DNA of 64,000 nucleotides from Duganella sp. 1411 (GTDB lineage Bacteria; Pseudomonadota; Gammaproteobacteria; Burkholderiales; Burkholderiaceae_D), in assembly GCF_017833525.1 (NCBI RefSeq), contig NZ_JAFICD010000004.1, forward strand, positions 186,001 to 250,000. Reading direction: 5' to 3'. Of the stretch, positions 37,072 to 43,612 are shown piece by piece. Numbering within the stretch: position 1 is the stretch's first letter; each line of letters begins with the position of its first letter. The notes under the pieces were generated by a model, which worked only from the letters and a program-made list of their open reading frames with translations, was not told where the DNA came from and made no database searches. A program made the translations under genes and the position numbers.

Positions 37072-37860
37072 ATGGCCAATACGCAGATGCCGAACATTCC
37101 AGGCGCCGGAGTGATGACGGATACTTTAGATTTTGTCAAAAACCTGTGGGGCAGCATGAGCGTTCCCGGGCTGACCGCGCCGACCCTGTCGGTGGACGAG
37201 CTGGATAAGAAAATCAACGACCTGAAGGCCGTCGAGAGTTGGCTCAACCTCAATATGAGCATGCTGCGCGGCAGCATCCAGGCGCTCGAAGTGCAGCGCG
37301 GCACCATCGCCACGCTCAAATCGGTCGGCGCCAGCCTGGCGGCGGCCGTCAACACGGGCGCCAACGACAAGTCGATCTTCGACGCCAACCCGTACGCGTC
37401 GGCCTTCTTCCACCACGCGCGCGAGGCCGACAAGGGCCCGGCCAGCACGCCATCCTGGCCGCCGGCGCATTCCGCACCGCCTGCGCCGCCTGCCCCTTCA
37501 CAGCAAGCCGCGCCCAAGGCGGAAGAAGCGCCGGCCGCGAAACCCGTCCCGGACGCCGCCGCGCAAATGCCCAATCCGGCCGTGTGGTGGAATCTGCTGC
37601 AGGATCAGTTCAAGCAGGCGGTATCGACGGCGTTGGCGTCCGAGTCGATGATGGCCGATGCCGCCGCGCGCGCCACCGACACGGCGGTCAAGTTCGCGGC
37701 CGCCGCCGGCGCCAAGCCCGCCGCGGCGAACGCCGGCGCCGAGGGCGCGCAAGGCGCGGCGGCGGCCAGCGGCAATCCGGCGGCCAAGCCGGCGCCGAAA
37801 AAAGCCCCGGCCAAGACGGCGCCCGCGAAAGCCGACAAACCCGGCAAAGAAAAACCCTAG
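37072..37860 (+). CDS. phaM: PhaM family polyhydroxyalkanoate granule protein
   Basis: A 262-residue protein. The N-terminal part (MTDTLDFVKNLWGSM, then VDELDKKINDLKAVESWLNL and a long helix) matches PhaM, which binds PHA granules, activates PHA synthase and tethers granules to the nucleoid. The centre is Pro/Ala-rich and partly disordered. The tail is rich in Lys, Ala and Pro (KAPAKTAPAKADKPGKEKP), like the DNA-binding tail of PhaM. The ATG at 37072 follows GGAGA by nine bases. Transcription is single-gene; no PHA synthase is nearby. It points to a PHA-storing betaproteobacterium. Confidence 0.85.
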   Translation: MANTQMPNIPGAGVMTDTLDFVKNLWGSMSVPGLTAPTLSVDELDKKINDLKAVESWLNLNMSMLRGSIQALEVQRGTIATLKSVGASLAAAVNTGANDKSIFDANPYASAFFHHAREADKGPASTPSWPPAHSAPPAPPAPSQQAAPKAEEAPAAKPVPDAAAQMPNPAVWWNLLQDQFKQAVSTALASESMMADAAARATDTAVKFAAAAGAKPAAANAGAEGAQGAAAASGNPAAKPAPKKAPAKTAPAKADKPGKEKP

Positions 37861-37885
37861 TCCGAGCCGCCGCCCGGCGCCGGCC

Positions 37886-38101
37886 CTAAGCCAGGCGCTG
37901 GATGCGGATGGCGTCGATCAAGCCGTCCGCCTGGCGCTGCACTTTTTCGATATCGATCAACCCCTCCTGTTCGAGCAGCTTGGCGCCGTCGTGGGCCGAC
38001 TGGAAACTGTCGAGGGTATCGCCCTTGGCGGCGACCGGCCGGATCCAGGCCACGCTGCCCACCTTCATCTTCACGTACACTTCTTTTGCGATATCGCGCA
38101 T
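37886..38101 (-). CDS. Small conserved hypothetical protein
   Basis: A 71-residue soluble protein beginning MRDIAKEVYVKMKVGSVAW, with alternating strand and helix character and no Cys. AAAGGG lies about ten bases before the ATG at 38101; a longer frame to 38224 has no such site. The protein is not membrane-bound and I know no family for it. It converges on phaM (25 bases between the stops) and lies 123 bases downstream of the REC-TPR gene on the same strand. Its codon use matches the neighbours. Confidence 0.62.
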   Translation of the reverse strand: MRDIAKEVYVKMKVGSVAWIRPVAAKGDTLDSFQSAHDGAKLLEQEGLIDIEKVQRQADGLIDAIRIQRLA

Positions 38102-38224
38102 ATTGTTTTGCCCTTTATTTGCTCTTGTGGTGACAGCGAATCGGGCGCGGACGGGGCCGTGCCGCGATTCAGTGTAATCATTTGGTGAACCGGAAACAAG
38201 CCGGCTGTTGTGCCGCCCCCGCAA

Positions 38225-39922
38225 TCAGCCGGGAACCGCGCCGTTGGCCGCCTCGTATTCGCTCGCGGCGGCCGCCGCCGCCACGCCGGACACCGGCGCC
38301 AGCATCGCCAACTGCTCCATCAGCTGCGCGAACCGCAGCTGCCCCGGCGCGATCGCGTCGACATGCATCAACACGCCGATCGCCTCCTCCGCCAGCTCGC
38401 GCACATAGCCAGTCTGATGCAACTGCGAGATCAGGATCTGCGCCGAATTAAACAGGATGCGCATATTGTGCGGCAAGGCCTTGCGCGCCACCCGCATCCA
38501 CTCGACCGCCTCGATCAACTTGCCGGTCTTCCACAGCAGCACGCCCTTGTTCATCATGTCGGTCGCCTCCTGGCGCGAGGCCTTGATCAACTCGATGCCC
38601 TCGTCGCCCATGCGCGCCTTGTCGAAGATCTTTTGCACGTCCTCCAGCAGCGGCGCGTTGTCATGGTTGTTGCGCGCGACATAGCACAACAGCGTGACCG
38701 GCGCGTCCTTGACGCCCACCGCGAACAGCAACGTCGCCATGTCGAGGCAGGTGGTGCTGTCCGGGCGCTGTTTGGTCTCGTCGGCCAGCATCGCCTCCAG
38801 CTCGTCGCCGGACTTGCGCGCGCGCCGGTAGTCGCCGCTCTCGTGGTAGACCAGGCCCTCGGTGATCTTGGCGCGCAAGGTCACCTGGTCGCCGCCGAAT
38901 TGATGGACCGCCGCGTTCAGCAGCCGGATCGCCTCCTTGGTATCGTTCTTCTGGCCGCACACGCGCGCCAGGCCGAAATAGGCGTCGACCGTCTTGGCCA
39001 CCGAGTACTCGCCCATCTCTATGCATTTGCGGAAGGCTTTTTCCGCCACCGGGATGTTGCCCAGCTTGAGCGCCGTCTGGCCGAACGCGCGCTGGCGCGG
39101 CACCGAGTTGGGCGACAGCTTGGCGGCTTTTTCCAGCACGCCGAAGGCTTCCTCGTACTTGCCCTGCTGCTGGTACGACAGCGCCAGCTGGTCGAAGGCG
39201 TCGATGTAAAAGCGGTTGTCGGCGATCACCGCCTGGAACATCTGCTGCGCCGCCTCCAGGTCGCCGGCGCTCATGCGGATTTTACCGAGGCCGCAGCGCG
39301 CCCAGTTGTAGTCGCGCTCCTCGAGCACCTTCTCGTAGACGGCGCGCGCCTGTTCGGGCACGCCGCTTTTAAGCAGCAAGGTGGCCTTCATCCGCTGCAG
39401 GTCGATCTCGTGCAGCGGATTGACGGCGATCTGCTCTTCGCACAGGCGCGCCGCGCGCAGGTAGTCCTTGTCGGCGAAGGCCTGGTCGATCTCGCGGAAG
39501 ATCTGCTTCTTGTTCCACACGCGGTTCAGGCGCGTCAACAGCACGCCCTCGGTGATCGGCTTGATGATGTAGGCGTCCGGCTGGTGCTCGGCCGCGCCCA
39601 TCACCGACTCCACGCTCTTCTCGGCCGAGACCATCAGCCACACGCTGCTGGGCAGCATCAGGTTGCGCATCCGCGCCTCCTCCAGCACCTGCTGGCCGTT
39701 CTTGCCGTCGCCGAGGTTGTAGTCGCACATGACGACGTCGTAGCGCGTCTTCGACAGCAGCACGATCGCCTCGCCGCCGCTGGCCGCCTGGTCGATGTGC
39801 TTGGCGCCGAGGTTGCGCAGCGATTCGCGCAGCAGCTGGCGGATGCCGACGAAATCGTCGACCAGCAGATAGCGCTTCTCCGCCCAGTCGATATCGCCGC
39901 TGGCCTGGGTTTCGGCGCTCAT
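38225..39922 (-). CDS. Response regulator with C-terminal TPR repeats
   Basis: A 565-residue cytoplasmic protein. A receiver domain covers about 15-135 (LLVDDFVGIRQLL, phospho-Asp 67 in VVMCDYNLGDGKNG, Lys in IIKPI). The rest is a long array of TPR-like helices (about 145-535), for example LRAARLCEEQIAVNPLHEID and YIDAFDQLALSYQQQGKYEE. No DNA-binding or enzyme domain is present, so output is likely through protein contact. The start overlaps the end of the kinase gene by four bases (ATGA), and that kinase is the likely partner. Similar REC-TPR proteins are known; their partners are usually not. Confidence 0.86.
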   Translation of the reverse strand: MSAETQASGDIDWAEKRYLLVDDFVGIRQLLRESLRNLGAKHIDQAASGGEAIVLLSKTRYDVVMCDYNLGDGKNGQQVLEEARMRNLMLPSSVWLMVSAEKSVESVMGAAEHQPDAYIIKPITEGVLLTRLNRVWNKKQIFREIDQAFADKDYLRAARLCEEQIAVNPLHEIDLQRMKATLLLKSGVPEQARAVYEKVLEERDYNWARCGLGKIRMSAGDLEAAQQMFQAVIADNRFYIDAFDQLALSYQQQGKYEEAFGVLEKAAKLSPNSVPRQRAFGQTALKLGNIPVAEKAFRKCIEMGEYSVAKTVDAYFGLARVCGQKNDTKEAIRLLNAAVHQFGGDQVTLRAKITEGLVYHESGDYRRARKSGDELEAMLADETKQRPDSTTCLDMATLLFAVGVKDAPVTLLCYVARNNHDNAPLLEDVQKIFDKARMGDEGIELIKASRQEATDMMNKGVLLWKTGKLIEAVEWMRVARKALPHNMRILFNSAQILISQLHQTGYVRELAEEAIGVLMHVDAIAPGQLRFAQLMEQLAMLAPVSGVAAAAAASEYEAANGAVPG

Positions 39923-40650
39923 GGCAGCCGCAGGATGAAACAGCCGCCGCCCAGCGCGCCGCCATTTTCCAGCGCGATGCCGCCGTGGCGCAGGCGGTGC
40001 CGGTGCATCCGCGCCACTTCGCTGGAAAAGTACAGTCCGAGGCCGCTGCTGTTGCTGATGAAATCGACCTTGCCGCCGCCGGCTTGCAGGGCGGCGCCGG
40101 TCTGCAGCATCGCCGGCGGGAAGCCGTCGCCGTTGTCCTCCACGCGCAGCTCCAGATAGTCGCCGTCGATGCTGGCGGTCAGCCGGATGCGGTCGCGCGT
40201 GTAGCGGATGGCGTTGTTGATGGCGTGGACCAGCACACCGATGATCAGGTCCTCGTCGAAAGTCCAGATGGCGTCGGCCGGGAAGTCGACGTCGAGCGCG
40301 ATGCCGCGCGATTGCAGCAGCATGCGCGCCTGGCCCTTGACCTGGTCGATCAACTCGATGACGCGGTGGACGGCGGGGTCGAACGGATAACCGGGCTTGC
40401 CGACCTCCTTGTACAACGCAAGCAACTGGATCAGGTTGTCGTTCAGGCGGCGGGTCTGGTACAGCATCTGCCCCAGTTGCTCGTATTGGGGCTGGGCCGG
40501 TTCGGACGACGGCGGCGGCGCGCCGGCGATCAGGTGCTCCAGCGTGCCGCTGAGGACGCCGATCGAGTTCTTCATGTCGTGCACCGTCGAGGCCAGGAAC
40601 ATCAACAGCTCCGGCGATCCATCGTAGTGCCGCGCTTGGTCTTCATCCAT
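39919..40650 (-). CDS. Small soluble histidine kinase
   Basis: A 243-residue kinase with no sensor domain or membrane segment. The phospho-acceptor box is STVHDMKNSIGVL, with His 24 followed by Asp-Met-Lys-Asn rather than the usual Glu-x-x-Thr/Asn-Pro. The ATPase domain follows (about 130-243): VHAINNAIRYTRD, RVEDNGDGFP, SSGLGLYFSSEV. Its gene leads the kinase / REC-TPR pair, overlapping by four bases. Without an input domain of its own it may act on signals delivered by partner proteins, perhaps through the TPR array. Start 40650 has a weak GAGC upstream. Confidence 0.83.
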   Translation of the reverse strand: MDEDQARHYDGSPELLMFLASTVHDMKNSIGVLSGTLEHLIAGAPPPSSEPAQPQYEQLGQMLYQTRRLNDNLIQLLALYKEVGKPGYPFDPAVHRVIELIDQVKGQARMLLQSRGIALDVDFPADAIWTFDEDLIIGVLVHAINNAIRYTRDRIRLTASIDGDYLELRVEDNGDGFPPAMLQTGAALQAGGGKVDFISNSSGLGLYFSSEVARMHRHRLRHGGIALENGGALGGGCFILRLP

Positions 40651-40798
40651 TGTTCGGTGCTCGCGCCCGGTTCAAACGCTGATTATATCCCGTGGGATAT
40701 AGCCGCGCCAACGCCGGCGGCGCTGCTGTGCGCACCAAATTTGCGCCAACGCAACGCCGCAACGCAACGCCCTGTGGCGGGATCACTGCGCGGCGGGA

Positions 40799-42484
40799 TC
40801 ACTGGGCGCGGCGGCGCTCCTTGAGCAGGAAGCGGCCCGGATCGAGCGCGGCCACCAGCGCCGACTCCAGCGGCGGCGGCGCATGTTCCAGCTGGCTGAC
40901 CAGCAGTTCGGCCATCAGCGGCGCCCAGATCAAGCCGCGCGACGCGTAGCCCAGCAGGCCGTACAGGCCGGGATGGCGCGGCACGTCGCGCAGGCGCTCC
41001 AGACGCCCGGCGGCGGCGTAATCGGGCAAGGCGCCGCACAGCGGCAGGCGGTCCGGCGCCGCGCAGCGAAAGCCGACCCGCCCCGCCAGCGGCGCGCCGG
41101 CCGCCAGCGCGGCCACCGCATCGCCGGGGACGATCTCCGCCAGCCGCGTGAGGTTTTCCAGCTGGCTGCTGGCGCGCAGCGCCGGATCGTCGTCGTTGTC
41201 GTAGGTCGCGCCGGCGCAGACGATGCCGTTGGCGGGCGGCGTCACGTAGGCCTCGCGGCACACCACCAGCGGCAGGCGCGGCACGCCCGCCTGGTCCTGC
41301 GCCAGGTGCGTGACCTGGCCGCGCAACGCCGACAGCGGCAAGCGCGCCGCCTGCGCGATGTCGACGGCGCCGGTGCCGTTGGCCAGGATCACCGTCGGCG
41401 CCTGGGCGATCACCACGCCGTCGGCGCCAAGCACCTGCCACTCGTCCCCGGCTCGCCGCAGCTCCGGCGCCCTTGCGCCGAACACGCGGCGCAGGCGCTC
41501 GCCGCACGCGGCCAGCATGGCCTCGCACAGCGACGCCGGCCGCGCCCAGCCGCCACGTTCGAACAGCCAGCCGCCGTGCGGCGTCGCGCCGCCCAGCAGC
41601 GCGCCGGCGGCGTCGGCCGCCAGCCAGCGCGCGTATTCCGGCGGATAGTCCCACGCCGCCAGCACCTCGCGCTGCACCTTCGCGTGGGCGGCGTCGCGCG
41701 CCAGCTGCAGCACGCCGCAGTCGGCGCCGTCGAAGGCTTGGCCGACGCCGCCCAGCCGCCGCCACTCGCGCAGCGCGAACAGATAGGCGGCGCGGCTCAG
41801 GCGGGTCGGGATGTTGTCGTCCTTCGACAGCAGCGGCATGAAGATGCCGGCCAGGTTGCCCGAGGCCTCGCGCGCCGGCCCGGCGTGGCGTTCGATCAGC
41901 GTCACCTGCCAGCCGTTGGCGCACAGGCGCTGGCAGGCGGCGGAACCGGCCAGGCCGGCGCCGACGACGATCGCGCGCCGCTGCGGTGGCGGCGGCGCGG
42001 CCGGCGGCGGCTGGCGGCTTCGGTAGACCGCATTGACATCGGGCGAAGCGGCGATCGCCTGGCAGGCGAAACCGGCCGCCGTCAGCGCCCACACCAGCGC
42101 CTCGTCCGGCGCCCGCGCGTGCAGCGTCGCGCCTTGCGCCGCCAGCTTCGCCAGCGCGCGCGCCAGGCCCGGCGGACAGGCGGCAACCAAAAACTCGTCG
42201 ACCCGCGCCTCGACCTGCGGCAGCACCGCGTCGAGCGCGCCGACCAGCAGATCGAGCGTCACCCGGCCGTCATCGAGCACGATCCGGTGGAAGCCCGGCA
42301 CGTCGAGCGGCCACAGGGCGCGCAGCCGGGCGTCGGCGAGGTCCGCTGCCGCCGGCAGCGCCGGCGCCACGGCCAGATAGTGCAACGGCGCGCCGGCCCG
42401 CGCCGACGCCCACGCCGCCAGAAAACGCGCGCCGTCGCCGAAGTGCGTATCGAGAACGACGCGTCGCCGCGCGGATGCCGTCAT
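40799..42484 (-). CDS. mnmC: MnmC-type FAD-dependent tRNA-modifying oxidoreductase, degenerate methyltransferase half
   Basis: A 561-residue protein. The C-terminal part (from about 168) is a normal MnmC oxidoreductase: GAGLAG at 175-180, GWQVTLIERHAG, REASGNLAGIFMPLLSKDD and a closing FxCAAPDRLPLCGALPD segment. It removes the carboxymethyl group from cmnm5s2U34 in tRNA. The N-terminal methyltransferase half is short, about 150 residues, and lacks the usual first ~90 residues. The SAM site expected as GFGTGLNF reads HFGDGARF, and the expected DGFAP reads AACPP. So the second step (methylation to mnm5s2U) may be lost. The start at 42484 overlaps the tag stop by four bases (ATGA); a GTG at 42511 is an alternative. 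Confidence 0.85.
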   Translation of the reverse strand: MTASARRRVVLDTHFGDGARFLAAWASARAGAPLHYLAVAPALPAAADLADARLRALWPLDVPGFHRIVLDDGRVTLDLLVGALDAVLPQVEARVDEFLVAACPPGLARALAKLAAQGATLHARAPDEALVWALTAAGFACQAIAASPDVNAVYRSRQPPPAAPPPPQRRAIVVGAGLAGSAACQRLCANGWQVTLIERHAGPAREASGNLAGIFMPLLSKDDNIPTRLSRAAYLFALREWRRLGGVGQAFDGADCGVLQLARDAAHAKVQREVLAAWDYPPEYARWLAADAAGALLGGATPHGGWLFERGGWARPASLCEAMLAACGERLRRVFGARAPELRRAGDEWQVLGADGVVIAQAPTVILANGTGAVDIAQAARLPLSALRGQVTHLAQDQAGVPRLPLVVCREAYVTPPANGIVCAGATYDNDDDPALRASSQLENLTRLAEIVPGDAVAALAAGAPLAGRVGFRCAAPDRLPLCGALPDYAAAGRLERLRDVPRHPGLYGLLGYASRGLIWAPLMAELLVSQLEHAPPPLESALVAALDPGRFLLKERRRAQ

Positions 42485-43044
42485 CGCTTGCGCCGCTTGC
42501 TGCAAAAGCACGCCGGATCGTGGTCGTCGACCATGCCGATGCCCTGCATGTAGGCGTACACGATGGTCGAGCCGACGAACTTGAACCCCAGCTTGGCCAG
42601 GTCCTTCGAGATCCGGTCCGACAGCGCCGTCTTGCTCGCGCGCTGGTCGCCGTCACGGACGATCGGCTTGCCGCCGACATAGTCCCACAGCAGGCTATCG
42701 AGGCTGCCGCCGCCGGCGCGCAGGCGCAGGTAGGCCTGCGCGTTGGTGACCGCCGCCGCCACCTTCAGGCGGTTGCGCACGATGCCGGGATCGGCCAGCA
42801 AGGCGGCCACCTTGTCGGCGTCGTAGGCGGCGATCTTGTCCGCGTCCCACTGGTCGAAGGCGGCGCGGTAGTTCTCGCGCTTGTTGAGGATGGTCTCCCA
42901 GCTCAGCCCCGCCTGCGCGCCCTCCAGGTTGAGCATCTCGAACAGGCGCGTCTCGTCGTGGCAAGGCACGCCCCATTCGGTGTCGTGGTAGTGCAGGTAC
43001 AGGGGGTTGGCCGGATTGGCCCAGCCGCAGCGGATTTTGGTCAT
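42481..43044 (-). CDS. tag: DNA-3-methyladenine glycosylase I
   Basis: A 187-residue enzyme that removes 3-methyladenine from alkylated DNA. The family motifs are intact: RCGWANPANPLYLHYHDTEW and LEGAQAGLSWETILNKRENY. The zinc snap residues of E. coli Tag are matched by Cys 6, His 20, His 175 and Cys 179. Length is normal. The start at 43044 has no strong ribosome site but gives the standard N-terminus; the frame is open further upstream to 43161. The stop overlaps the mnmC start, so the two are cotranscribed. It is divergent from the OsmC gene across about 95 bases. Confidence 0.96.
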   Translation of the reverse strand: MTKIRCGWANPANPLYLHYHDTEWGVPCHDETRLFEMLNLEGAQAGLSWETILNKRENYRAAFDQWDADKIAAYDADKVAALLADPGIVRNRLKVAAAVTNAQAYLRLRAGGGSLDSLLWDYVGGKPIVRDGDQRASKTALSDRISKDLAKLGFKFVGSTIVYAYMQGIGMVDDHDPACFCSKRRKR

Positions 43045-43142
43045 CGCGTCGAGAACAAGGTTGTCGGGAGGGTGAGTATAGCAACCGCGGGGCGCCATCG
43101 GGAACGGGTTAGAATGGAATCCCCCACCGACAGGAGCCGATG

Positions 43143-43607
43143 ATGCAATTCGAAGCGACACTGGAATGGAAGCGCGACGGCCAGGATTTCCTCGGGCAGC
43201 GCTATAGCCGCGCCCACACCTGGCGCTTCGACGGCGGCGCCGTGGTGCCGGCGTCGTCGTCGCCGCTGTCGGTGCCGCTGCCGATGTCGGACGCCGCCGC
43301 CGTCGATCCGGAGGAGGCGCTGGTGGCCGCCGCGTCGAGCTGCCACATGCTGTTCTTCCTGTCGATCGCCGCCAAACGCGGCCACACTGTCGACAGCTAC
43401 AGCGACCGCGCCGTCGGCACCCTCGGCAAGAACGCCCAGGGCCGGATGGCGATGACCCGCATCGCGCTGCGCCCCGCCATCGTCTTCGCCGGCACCGCGC
43501 CGCCGGCCGAGGAGGAGCTGCAGGCGATCCACCACCAGGCGCACGAGCACTGCTACATCGCCAACACGCTCAATTGCGAGGTGGTGGTGGAGGCGCCGGC
43601 GCCGTAG
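43143..43607 (+). CDS. OsmC family protein (peroxide-reducing type)
   Basis: A 154-residue protein. OsmC/Ohr proteins reduce organic peroxides with two cysteines. Here they are in ASSCHMLFFL (about residue 67) and HEHCYIANTLNCE (about 138). The long form of this group with an N-terminal WKRDGQDFLGQRYSR segment is typical of the general OsmC branch rather than of Ohr. The upstream AGGAG stands three bases before ATG 43140 and six before ATG 43143, so the second is preferred. Cytoplasmic. It is divergent from tag, and its stop nearly touches that of the cyclase gene opposite (five bases). Confidence 0.87.
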   Translation: MQFEATLEWKRDGQDFLGQRYSRAHTWRFDGGAVVPASSSPLSVPLPMSDAAAVDPEEALVAAASSCHMLFFLSIAAKRGHTVDSYSDRAVGTLGKNAQGRMAMTRIALRPAIVFAGTAPPAEEELQAIHHQAHEHCYIANTLNCEVVVEAPAP

Positions 43608-43612
43608 CCGGC

